DNA from: Oxalobacteraceae bacterium
GTDB lineage: Bacteria; Pseudomonadota; Gammaproteobacteria; Burkholderiales; Burkholderiaceae_D
Reading direction: 5' to 3'
Assembly (NCBI GenBank): GCA_947453015.1
Contig: CANGFL010000009.1
Location: 1-12,038 of the forward strand
DNA length: 12,038 bases
Each line of letters opens with the position of its first letter. Position 1 is the stretch's first letter. A program made the translations under genes and the position numbers. Below, in pieces: positions 1 to 6,389 of the stretch. The notes under the pieces were generated by a model, which did no database searches, had not been told where the DNA came from, and saw nothing but the letters and a program-made list of their open reading frames with translations.

Positions 1-209
1 CCAGTCCAAAAACCATCATTGAGTCCAAAGTAACGCGACAAGCGCAAACCTGTATCTACGGTAATCGCGCGTTTGCCTGCAATGATTCCATTAACGCGCA
101 TCTGCGGCACACCAATCTCTTTGGCTAGTCGATACGCCGAAATACCAAGTGGCTGCAAAAATTCTTCGGAGAGAATATCACCGGGCTTAGGATAAGGAGT
201 TTTACGCAT
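1..209 (-). CDS. higA: HigA-type antitoxin, XRE family (partial, 3' end outside window)
   Basis: The 69 codons seen begin MRKTPYPKPGDILSEEFLQP and continue into a helix-turn-helix: LGISAYRLAKEIGVP (residues 21-35), then the RVNGIIAGKRAIT stretch (38-50) and the RLSRYFG segment (57-62). This is the standard start of HigA/VapI-type antitoxins, small DNA-binding proteins of about 95-105 residues that neutralise a RelE-like HigB toxin and repress their own promoter. The start is the only ATG; an in-frame TAG lies five codons upstream and no good Shine-Dalgarno is visible. In higBA loci the toxin gene normally precedes higA, but here umuC ends only 53 bases upstream and no toxin fits in the gap. 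It may be an orphan antitoxin, or a plain XRE regulator. The family is clear; the role is not. Confidence 0.85.
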   Translation of the reverse strand, partial: MRKTPYPKPGDILSEEFLQPLGISAYRLAKEIGVPQMRVNGIIAGKRAITVDTGLRLSRYFGLNDGFWT

Positions 210-233
210 GACTATAGTGTTCTAATGGTAGTC
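210..233. promoter_or_regulatory. Inverted repeat before higA, possible autoregulatory operator
   Basis: GACTA at 210-214 is mirrored by TAGTC ending at about 233, with a further TAG/CTA pair inside, directly against the higA start codon. HigA proteins commonly bind short palindromes overlapping their own promoter, so the place is right, but the arms are short. A TATAGT hexamer on the minus strand (216-211) overlaps the left arm. Confidence 0.3.
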
Positions 234-262
234 AACAATTTTAATCTTTACTGCCACTAGGC

Positions 263-1546
263 TCAAGCAATCGCCGCTGGAAGCTCTACCCAGCAGGTTG
301 TATACGCCGGCGATTTGCGTTCTTGCCGCATACCCCATTCCTCTCCCGCATCTTGTGAAGAAATCCGGATGACACCTCGACCAAATCGCTGATTCACTCT
401 ATCCAAAACAGCCATCAACTTTGACTCTTCTACCGGTTCAGCTTCAGCAAACAAATCATTCTGTCGTTGGGTGTTCGGTGTAATTTCACTCAGCATAACT
501 CCCGCTTTTTTATAGGCGTACTCGGGGCGCCATAGTTGATCAATCAATAGACTGGCCCAGCGATTCACAATAAGACTGTTATCCGTTGGTGTGATTAATG
601 GAACGGCCATCACAGGATGATACTGAGGCAGTTCTGATCTGAATCGATTGGTATGCAAAAACACTTGCAACATCGCCGCGTGCGATTGCTGTGCTCTCAG
701 TTTGGCGCAGGCGGTTTCTACGAACAAAGCGACGGCCGCTTTTAGTGACGCCACATCGTGCACAGGATTACCAAAGCTACGGCTGGCGATGATTTGTTTT
801 CTTGGTGGTGTAACTTCTTCCATCGCTACGCAAGCCACTTCGTTTAGTTCACGCTGAATCTTCTCAACCACTACACCAAACTCCGCTCGTAATGTCGGTG
901 TATGTGCTTCTCTCAACTCGTGCACATTCTGTACGCCGTATTCAGCCAGTCGTGGTGCAAGTTTGCGCCCCACTCCCCAGACTTCATCAACGGGGATTCG
1001 CGACAACAGCTTGGCCTTCTGTGCTTCAGTTAATGCGTTGTAGTTGAAAACACCTTTCGAGCGCGGATGCTTCTTAGCGATAAAATTTGCCAACTTCGCT
1101 AATGTCTTAGTCGGTCCTATACCGACACATACAGGAATGCCTGTCCAACGCATGACCCTCTCGCGCATGGCATAGCTAATCGACCTAAGCTCAGCCATAC
1201 CTGTGAGATCAACAAAGCATTCATCAATGGAGTACACCTCATGTCGCGGTGAAAATTCAGCCAACAAATTCATGACTCGATTCGACAAATCAGCATACAA
1301 CGCATAGTTGGAACTCAACGCAAGTATGTTGTGCTCTTCTGCGAGTGCTTTCGCTTGAAACCACGGTTGTCCCATCTTCACGCCTATGTCTTTGGCTTCA
1401 TTGGATCGCGACACGACGCAACCGTCATTGTTCGACAGCACGACCACAGGCCTGCCTGCCAAGTCGGGACGAAACAATCGCTCACAACTGACATAAAAAT
1501 TATTGCAGTCGATCAGTGCTAGCTGTTGTGTGGGTTTTGATTTCAT
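263..1546 (-). CDS. umuC: UmuC, catalytic subunit of DNA polymerase V (Y family)
   Basis: This is the error-prone translesion DNA polymerase that acts with UmuD' and RecA after SOS induction. From the ATG at 1546 the protein has 427 residues, against 422 in E. coli. Catalytic acidic residues are D13 in LIDCNNFYVSCE and D108-E109 in YSIDECF; Y18 sits at the steric-gate position. LSNNDGCVVSRS (37-48) and VGIGPTKTLAKLAN (141-154) are typical UmuC blocks. QNDLF (362-366) occupies the place of the beta-clamp motif QLNLF of E. coli UmuC. The frame stays open to 1588, but those 14 extra codons overlap the end of umuD. The ATG at 1546 gives the family length and lies 7 bases after the umuD stop, behind a weak TTGAG. 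It is intact and shares the SOS promoter of umuD. Confidence 0.97.
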   Translation of the reverse strand: MKSKPTQQLALIDCNNFYVSCERLFRPDLAGRPVVVLSNNDGCVVSRSNEAKDIGVKMGQPWFQAKALAEEHNILALSSNYALYADLSNRVMNLLAEFSPRHEVYSIDECFVDLTGMAELRSISYAMRERVMRWTGIPVCVGIGPTKTLAKLANFIAKKHPRSKGVFNYNALTEAQKAKLLSRIPVDEVWGVGRKLAPRLAEYGVQNVHELREAHTPTLRAEFGVVVEKIQRELNEVACVAMEEVTPPRKQIIASRSFGNPVHDVASLKAAVALFVETACAKLRAQQSHAAMLQVFLHTNRFRSELPQYHPVMAVPLITPTDNSLIVNRWASLLIDQLWRPEYAYKKAGVMLSEITPNTQRQNDLFAEAEPVEESKLMAVLDRVNQRFGRGVIRISSQDAGEEWGMRQERKSPAYTTCWVELPAAIA

Positions 1547-1553
1547 ACTCAAG

Positions 1554-1970
1554 CTAGTACAGCTTGTGCAGGTTGAAGGTAACGACACCCCAGATCGATA
1601 GCTCTTCTCCTTGCTTGATCTGTATCGGTGGATAGATAGGATTCTCAGCGATGAGCTTAACTACACCACCGCGCCGATACAGTCGTTTGATAGCGAACTC
1701 GTTGTTCAGCACCGCTAACACGATGGCGTTATGACGTGGATCGATGGACCGATCAACCAGCAAGGTATCGCCCTCGTAGATACCGATGCCGGTCATCGAG
1801 TCACCTCGAACGCGAAACAAAAAGGTTGCCTCTTTATTACGGATTAGGTGCTCGTTAAGGTCGATACGTTTTTGGCTGTGGTCAGCCGCAGGCGACGGAA
1901 AACCCGCATGAACACTGGCGACAAAGCTCGATAAGAGCACGGGAACGGCTTGAATTGGGATGGGCTGCAT
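1554..1970 (-). CDS. umuD: UmuD, self-cleaving polymerase V accessory subunit (S24 family)
   Basis: A 138-residue LexA-like serine peptidase domain protein. RecA filaments trigger its self-cleavage to UmuD', which joins UmuC in polymerase V. The nucleophile is S58 in VRGDSMTG and the general base is K95 in EFAIKRLY. The predicted cleavage site is A22-G23 in VHAGFPSPAAD. All three are shifted by two residues from E. coli (C24-G25, S60, K97), so the catalytic layout is complete. The ATG at 1970 lies 11 bases from the LexA box, giving a very short leader with only a weak GAG as ribosome site. The gene leads a two-gene operon with umuC. Confidence 0.97.
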   Translation of the reverse strand: MQPIPIQAVPVLLSSFVASVHAGFPSPAADHSQKRIDLNEHLIRNKEATFLFRVRGDSMTGIGIYEGDTLLVDRSIDPRHNAIVLAVLNNEFAIKRLYRRGGVVKLIAENPIYPPIQIKQGEELSIWGVVTFNLHKLY

Positions 1971-1981
1971 GTCTCGGCTGG

Positions 1982-2001
1982 TACTGTATTTTTATACAGT
2001 A
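1982..2001 (-). promoter_or_regulatory. LexA (SOS) box of the umuDC promoter
   Basis: A 20-base site, TACTGT-N8-ACAGTA, with perfect CTGT/ACAG arms and an all A/T core, 11 bases before the umuD start. The minus-strand -10 candidate TATAAA (1996-1991) lies inside the box, so bound LexA would cover it. The -35 is poor (TTGGGC with about 19 bases of spacing). A box this close to consensus predicts tight repression and late SOS induction, as for E. coli umuDC. Confidence 0.93.
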
Positions 2002-2318
2002 TCGCACAAGGTCTTGCCCAACCACAATCTAGGCAACTAGAGCGCTAAATTACACCCATAACGGGCACCGTCGCGTGACTCCTACTGCCTCATCGTGCGT
2101 GTCTGCGCAGTAGCTCAAGGGGGAATATGAGCAGTCGCCGAATCACTTGCAGCGTCAAGCTCAATCGGCTGTTATAGGTTACTCAGACCAAGACATTTTA
2201 TTCAGCCGTGATGACTGCCGGTAGAATATGAACACCAGTTTTCGAGTGGCTGGAAAGTACCTAAGATTTCTAGAACGATCCAAGATTCTTAATAACTGCA
2301 CCAACTAGGAGACGAAAT
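2002..2318. other. Intergenic region between umuD and the HbpS-like gene
   Basis: About 320 bases separate the divergent umuDC operon and the exported-protein gene. It holds a 7-base perfect inverted repeat, CTACTGC (2082-2088) and GCAGTAG (2107-2113), with an 18-base loop. It also holds a possible 16-codon reading frame (2127-2177) behind AAGGGGG. No convincing -35/-10 pair for the downstream gene was found; TAAGAT near 2262 is only a weak -10. Confidence 0.4.
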
Positions 2319-2810
2319 ATGAACACATTAATCATTAATGGTTTCAAACGGATAACCGCATTAATTTTATTTGGCATGGTCTCAACGTATTGCCATGGGC
2401 AAGTCTTAGAACGAAAAACATTAAGCCTAGAAGCTGCGAATAAAATCATAGTGGGCGCCATACAAGAGGCAAAAGCTAATAATTGGCTAGTTGACATCGC
2501 AGTCGTCGATGAGGGCGGAAATCTCCTTAGCTTTCAGCGCATGGATGGTGCATTGATCGGCAGCATTGATGTCGCTATCGGCAAAGCGCGTACCGCATCT
2601 ATCTTTCGTAGACCAACAAAGGTTTTGGAGGAGGCCGCAAAAACTCGGCCTGCGATAGTCACCCTTCCCAATGGCGTACTACTCCAAGGTGGGGTGCCAG
2701 TTAGTGTCAATGGACAAACTGTTGGTGCTGTTGGTGTCAGCGGGGTTACGTCACAGCAAGATGAGCAAATCGCTGAGGCAGGTATTCGTTCGGCTGGTTT
2801 TTCACAGTGA
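2319..2810 (+). CDS. Exported GlcG/HbpS-family (DUF336) protein
   Basis: A 163-residue protein. Residues 1-27 look like a Sec signal peptide (K10-R11, hydrophobic stretch 13-22, cleavage probably near C25-HG-Q28), so the mature part should be periplasmic or secreted. The rest is one DUF336 domain: ISLEAANKII-like helix (35-45), VDIAVVDEGGNLLSFQRMDG (58-77), DVAIGKARTASIFRRPT (84-100), and GGVPVSVNGQTVGAVGVSG (124-142). Family members include GlcG of glycolate loci and HbpS, a haem-binding extracellular protein of Streptomyces; many are uncharacterised. The start is supported by AGGAG (2307-2311) seven bases before ATG. It is transcribed alone or with the next gene 186 bases on. The domain is sure; haem binding is only a family possibility. 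Confidence 0.85.
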   Translation: MNTLIINGFKRITALILFGMVSTYCHGQVLERKTLSLEAANKIIVGAIQEAKANNWLVDIAVVDEGGNLLSFQRMDGALIGSIDVAIGKARTASIFRRPTKVLEEAAKTRPAIVTLPNGVLLQGGVPVSVNGQTVGAVGVSGVTSQQDEQIAEAGIRSAGFSQ

Positions 2811-2845
2811 TTTTATTTGTCGTAGATAAAAACACGCCAAAAAAT

Positions 2846-2857
2846 ACTGCCGGCAGT
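2846..2857. repeat. Perfect 12-base palindrome ACTGCCGGCAGT
   Basis: A perfect dyad with no loop, 36 bases after the HbpS-like stop codon. With no spacer and no T-run it is not a normal terminator; a protein-binding site is more likely. It is the first of three inverted repeats packed into about 60 bases. Confidence 0.6.
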
Positions 2858-2862
2858 TTATG

Positions 2863-2907
2863 TAGATATAAAATCTATATGACTACTAAACTTTATTTTA
2901 GTATAGT
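2863..2907 (+). promoter_or_regulatory. Promoter candidate with two overlapping inverted repeats
   Basis: ATGACT (2879-2884) and TATAGT (2902-2907) have exactly 17 bases between them and make a fair sigma70-type promoter for the gene at 2997. The inverted repeat TACTAAA (2884-2890) / TTTAGTA (2897-2903) fills the spacer, and TAGAT (2863-2867) / ATCTA (2873-2877) lies just before the -35. A bound repressor at either would block the promoter. Confidence 0.4.
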
Positions 2908-2983
2908 TAAAAAATACATCTAGGCGATAGTCTGTTCTTACCCGCATCATCAGGGGATCAAAAATATCAGTAGTCTACGGCTA

Positions 2984-2988
2984 AAGGA
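2984..2988 (+). promoter_or_regulatory. Ribosome binding site fixing a TTG start
   Basis: AAGGA lies eight bases before TTG at 2997. It is the main reason for accepting TTG, since the signal peptide begins there and no ATG is available at that point. Confidence 0.6.
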
Positions 2989-2996
2989 AATACGCT

Positions 2997-3527
2997 TTGC
3001 TAAAAATTAAACTGCTCCTAGTGCTGCTATTCATTCCATTAGTCGTTCATAGTCACAATGGCGACAATACCCAAGATGATGACGACACAGAATGCGAGAA
3101 TCATCTCAACGATGCTTTTCCTGAAATACTTAAGCCTTACGCCAAACTAGAATGTGACCAGTTCATTGTTAATACTGAGCGGTGGCAGTGGCGCTTCCCA
3201 AACAGCTATTTTGATCGGCCTTACATTCCGGCTTTTGCACCAAAGTCAAAGAAAAATGTCGCCGGGGTGCGTGTCTACAAACAGTTCAGTGCTGAAGAAA
3301 TTGATAAGAAACAAATTTTAGAACTACATGAATCTACATTTCTTAAAATTCGTTCTTATAAGCAGTCCCTACCACCTGAGCGTCTTATAAAGCTAAAGGC
3401 AACCAACGATCTCGGTGACAATATGGACGTGTGGTTTGGTCTTACCAGTAAAGACAAAGGCTGGGTCGCAATCTGCTCGCCTATCTGCGCTGCAGAGTAC
3501 TTCTTCATCACCGAGCAACTGAAATAG
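2997..3527 (+). CDS. Unrecognised exported protein with four cysteines
   Basis: A 176-residue protein read from a TTG codon. Residues 1-19 (KIK then a run of L, V, I and F, ending VVHS) form a clear signal peptide, with cleavage likely before H20. The mature protein opens with an acidic patch, NGDNTQDDDD (21-30), and carries cysteines at 33, 53, 160 and 164. These could form two disulphides in the periplasm. A basic middle part (83-122) and an aromatic WQWRFP segment (63-68) follow. I do not recognise a family and assign no function. It follows the HbpS-like gene on the same strand but has its own promoter candidate, and converges on the cyclase gene. The signal peptide, clean stop and ribosome site make it a credible real gene. 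Confidence 0.75.
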   Translation: MLKIKLLLVLLFIPLVVHSHNGDNTQDDDDTECENHLNDAFPEILKPYAKLECDQFIVNTERWQWRFPNSYFDRPYIPAFAPKSKKNVAGVRVYKQFSAEEIDKKQILELHESTFLKIRSYKQSLPPERLIKLKATNDLGDNMDVWFGLTSKDKGWVAICSPICAAEYFFITEQLK

Positions 3528-3584
3528 CGTTTACCTAGTTACGAACGAATGTGTAGCATGCGTTCTAATGTAAACCGCTGATGC

Positions 3585-3623
3585 AAATAAAAAGCCGGCA
3601 TTACCTAGTTAGGTAGTGCCGGC
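3585..3623 (-). terminator. Rho-independent terminator of the cyclase gene
   Basis: GCCGGCATTACCT (3594-3606) pairs with AGGTAGTGCCGGC (3611-3623): 13 base pairs with one G-U wobble and a 4-base loop. On the minus strand the stem is followed by TTTTTATTTG, a proper T-run. It lies about 25 bases after the cyclase stop. On the plus strand no T-run follows, so it serves the minus gene only. Confidence 0.9.
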
Positions 3624-3646
3624 AAATACAAAAAGGCGATTTCAGA

Positions 3647-4732
3647 TCAGTACAGTACCATAGGATTTCCTGGCGAACCTGTACCACCAATAATTTTCAA
3701 TGGTGCCCAAATGAACGCACCTTCCATGACACCTGCTTTAATCATAGATTCAGTATCGACATTCTCTAAATTCCAAATACCATGACGCGTTTGTATGGCT
3801 GTGTGACATGGAACCGCATAGCCTTCTTCCTCGTTTCCAGGCTGTGCATCATTAGCCGATGTATCACCCATAGTCATTGCAATATCACGCTCAGCAAAGT
3901 ATCTACAGGCGCTAATACCAAATCCAGGCTCACCTTCAGCAAAGATGGCACGTGCTGCTGCACGCTGCTCTGATGTTAAGGATTTATAGCGTGCATTACC
4001 CCACGTATTTCCTTGACCAGTATGAAGCGCAACGCAATCGCCCGATCCGATTTCTTTCAAGCCTTGAGCTTTTACCATCCCCTTAATGTCATCCGCGGTA
4101 ACAATTCCTATATCACCAGGCTTTTTAGGTATAGGCAGCATTTCTGCGGCTTTGGACAATTTGCCCTGCGACTGTCGATAAGCTACAGCATCCAAGACGA
4201 TTAGACGGCAAACAAATCCGAGTTCACCAACGTGCTCAACGCCAAGTGGACCCATACCAACGACCTGACCACCCGCTCCGCGCTCATAGGCATCCCACAT
4301 CATCACGCCGTTATACATAACCGGTCCCTTTGATGTGTTTACTCCAATATGACCCGGACCATCAAACTGCGTTTGTATCTGTCCAATTTGTGTCGTTACC
4401 AACTCATCGTGATAAATGAGCGCATTCTTTCCGAACGGTCCACCGGTTGGCGTACCAGGTATCCACATATTCCATTTGCGTGGGCCAAAGCCTGGAGCTT
4501 CGCTGTGATAGTACTTACCAATAGTGATCGATTTATTTTGTTTAATCGTCGCTAACGCCTTGGCAATGTTTGCTGAATTTTTAGTGTGATTTGCGCTACC
4601 TGCTTTATCACCACGGCCCCACTTTGGAGGAGCCCAAGACAACGCGGAATCATCCGTTGGTCCTTTCATTGCTTGCGCATAAACAGAACCAACAAACAAA
4701 AGTGCTGAAATAGCAATTACTTTTTTTATCAT
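3647..4732 (-). CDS. Exported cyclase-family metal hydrolase (kynurenine formamidase-like fold)
   Basis: A 361-residue protein. Residues 1-19, ending SVYA-Q, form a Sec signal peptide, so it should act in the periplasm. The remainder matches the 'putative cyclase' family, which includes KynB formamidase and isatin hydrolase: metal-dependent hydrolases of cyclic amides, amides or lactones. The family motif HxGTHxDxPxH appears here as Q118-I-Q-T-Q122-F-D124-G-P-G-H128. Two usual metal ligands are therefore Gln, while Asp and the last His remain. The ALHTG block (H237) and the CHTAIQTRHGIWNLEN block (H310, E323) are kept. The start at 4732 is set by GGAGGAG six bases upstream. It lies downstream of kdgT on the same strand with a 305-base gap, and ends in a strong terminator. 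Substrate unknown; sugar lactone hydrolysis is only a guess from context. Confidence 0.85.
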   Translation of the reverse strand: MIKKVIAISALLFVGSVYAQAMKGPTDDSALSWAPPKWGRGDKAGSANHTKNSANIAKALATIKQNKSITIGKYYHSEAPGFGPRKWNMWIPGTPTGGPFGKNALIYHDELVTTQIGQIQTQFDGPGHIGVNTSKGPVMYNGVMMWDAYERGAGGQVVGMGPLGVEHVGELGFVCRLIVLDAVAYRQSQGKLSKAAEMLPIPKKPGDIGIVTADDIKGMVKAQGLKEIGSGDCVALHTGQGNTWGNARYKSLTSEQRAAARAIFAEGEPGFGISACRYFAERDIAMTMGDTSANDAQPGNEEEGYAVPCHTAIQTRHGIWNLENVDTESMIKAGVMEGAFIWAPLKIIGGTGSPGNPMVLY

Positions 4733-5037
4733 TTTTGTCTCCTCCAAGCTTTAAGCTTTATTTAAGGGGTTTCAAAACGTTTTTGATGATTAGGTCTGCC
4801 AACTAACAAATAAGGTTGACTCTCGTAGCCTCGCAGTTGAACGATGTCAAGTCAAGCCAATTAGCTATTTTTTTGCGAACCAATCATCTTTTATATCGAT
4901 GTGACAATAGAAATCCCGATCAAATCGCACACGATGCTGTGATACTGAATTTCAGAGCTATGGATAGTTAAGTTACAACTATCTAAGCCCATTCAGAAAT
5001 GGCCACAGCAACTCGATAGGCTGCTGCCTGCAAATTC
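4733..5037. promoter_or_regulatory. Intergenic region between kdgT and the cyclase gene
   Basis: There is no convincing terminator after kdgT, so readthrough into the cyclase gene is possible. On the minus strand a TTGACA near 4850 could be a -35, but its -10 at 17 bases (TACGAG) is poor. The clearest structure is an inverted repeat, GATAGTT (4963-4969) / AACTATC (4977-4983), extended by a G-T and a T-A pair to 4961-4985. A smaller dyad, CTGAA-T-TTCAG, lies at 4945-4955. AAGCTT occurs twice just before the cyclase ribosome site. Confidence 0.4.
4739..4745 (-). promoter_or_regulatory. Strong ribosome binding site that sets the cyclase start
   Basis: GGAGGAG lies six bases before the ATG at 4732. 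An in-frame ATG at 4747 overlaps this site and would precede the signal peptide, so it is rejected as the start. Confidence 0.85.
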
Positions 5038-6012
5038 TTATTCAAGTTTTTTTGATAACTCAGAAAGTGGTTCCACATCGATCGCTTTGTATTGATTTCG
5101 TTTGAATACGATCGCGGTCAACAATGGGGTTAGCAATGCCGTGATGATGACTGAAGCAGCCACCTGGATAGTCGCGACAGGCGCAATTAATGCATAGCTA
5201 GGATCGGCGATAGCAACAGCTTGTGGGGTGCCTGCAGCATTACCTGCTGTACTTGATGCGGCCGCGCCAGCAACACCAGAACCGCCTAATAATCTGTCAA
5301 TCACTATGCAGGCAGTACCAGTAGCAACGAGTACAGTTAAACCCAGTAAAACACCTTGCAAACCTGCTTTAAGTACTGCGTTTAAATTAATCGTCTGCCC
5401 TAATGCAAACGCCATAAAAGGCACAATAATCGCTTCGCGTGAACCAAAAAATTCTCTCAACTCTTCATCTAGATTAGCGAGAATCGCACCCGCTGCAATA
5501 GGAGCAATGACGGAAACCATCGTCAACCAAGGTATATTCGCCAGACCTGCACCCACCAGAATTAGCATCGTCAGAAACGGGCCTGTTTCTATGCTCTGAG
5601 GAACGTAGGTACCTGCATCTTCTTTATCACCAAACGTACTGGTCAAGGCCATGAACATTCCACCGTTCGTATCATTCATGGCCGCCAGAATAGCTAAGGT
5701 GGTTAATCCCAAAAAATTACCATCGAAAAAATAAGCCACTGCCATCGACAAAATGATTGCAGTACCAACCTTGGCAAACATAATTCCAAAACCGCGCTTT
5801 AACATTACGGGCGCTGCACGCAATGTCATTTTGGTGCCAACGACAAACAGATACATTGCAACCAACGTGAGATAACCTTTATTGGTCAACGCTTCGGTGA
5901 ATCCCCCAATTTTTAGTGCTTCTGGGGCAAACGTGTTGACCAGAACGCCGATAAACATAGGGACAACCATCAGGCCGCCAGGTACTTTAGTGACTGTCTG
6001 GAGAATTTTCAT
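5038..6012 (-). CDS. kdgT: KdgT-family sugar-acid permease
   Basis: A 324-residue inner-membrane protein with about ten hydrophobic segments. It follows E. coli KdgT, the proton-coupled 2-keto-3-deoxygluconate permease, along its length: VPGGLMVVPMFIGVLVNTFAP (split over 10-30), AAMNDTNGGMFMAL (110-123), IETGPFLTM (141-149), ANLDEELREFFGS (179-191) with PFMAFALGQTINL (198-210), and DRLLGGSGVAGAAASSTAGN (239-258). GAGAG-like GAGAG purines (near 6022-6028) lie nine bases before ATG 6012. KdgT-family carriers are found beside several acid-sugar pathways, so here the substrate may be a tetronate (D-threonate or D-erythronate) rather than keto-deoxygluconate; no KDG kinase or aldolase is in view. 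It is divergent from the TonB receptor gene. Family certain, substrate inferred. Confidence 0.92.
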   Translation of the reverse strand: MKILQTVTKVPGGLMVVPMFIGVLVNTFAPEALKIGGFTEALTNKGYLTLVAMYLFVVGTKMTLRAAPVMLKRGFGIMFAKVGTAIILSMAVAYFFDGNFLGLTTLAILAAMNDTNGGMFMALTSTFGDKEDAGTYVPQSIETGPFLTMLILVGAGLANIPWLTMVSVIAPIAAGAILANLDEELREFFGSREAIIVPFMAFALGQTINLNAVLKAGLQGVLLGLTVLVATGTACIVIDRLLGGSGVAGAAASSTAGNAAGTPQAVAIADPSYALIAPVATIQVAASVIITALLTPLLTAIVFKRNQYKAIDVEPLSELSKKLE

Positions 6013-6389
6013 TTAGTTTAGCTCTCTCATTAATTTTTTTGCTAAGCTGATTAACGTTCATAACCCTAGTCAGACTCTAGCATCATTTACTTTCAAGCTA
6101 AATTTGCACCAATTAAATCGACAAAATGTGACTGCGCGTAGTTCCACCAAAATCACCACCAGAAACCGAAGGACTCGCCTCTAACCAAATCAACTCACAT
6201 CAGGAAACAATCCCGCCCCAAAGGCACAGTGCGCTTAGTAATCGCATTCATCAAAACTCAAAAAAAAACGGCCTAAAACACGCCCCCAAAAATTTTGACT
6301 TTATGACAAGTCGAACAGAAATCTAGCGCTCCATTAGAATACGCGCCGCAACTAGTTTTGCAGTACACATTTACCCGCAAGTTTTACCT
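6013..6389. promoter_or_regulatory. Divergent promoter region between kdgT and the TonB receptor gene
   Basis: The 377 bases must hold both promoters. For the plus strand, TAGAAT (6335-6340) is a good -10 with a weak CGAACA 17 bases before it. TTTGACTT (6294-6301) and AAGTCGAA (6308-6315) form an 8-base inverted repeat with one mismatch, overlapping that -35; it is an operator candidate. I saw no Fur-box-like sequence and no recognisable riboswitch. The stretch from about 6120 to 6300 is rich in A and C on the plus strand with few T, and has no credible gene. Confidence 0.4.

Noticed and set aside
211..216. TATAGT as the -10 of a higA promoter
   Set aside because: It is one base from the start codon, so transcription would begin inside the gene; reported only as part of the possible operator.
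1547..1588. Fourteen-codon N-terminal extension of UmuC
   Set aside because: It overlaps the end of umuD, is absent from the family, and the ATG at 1546 gives the normal length.
2105..2180. tRNA-like stretch with a D-arm pattern (GCTC at 2113-2116 pairing with GAGC at 2129-2132)
   Set aside because: No T-arm with GGTTCRANNCC, no anticodon stem and no acceptor pairing could be found.
4733..4747. ATG at 4747 as the cyclase start
   Set aside because: It overlaps the GGAGGAG ribosome site that clearly serves ATG 4732, and it would add charged residues before the signal peptide.
5228..5599. A 123-codon plus-strand frame inside kdgT
   Set aside because: It is a shadow of the permease gene, Ala/Pro-rich in a way that follows from the opposite strand, without its own ribosome site or family.
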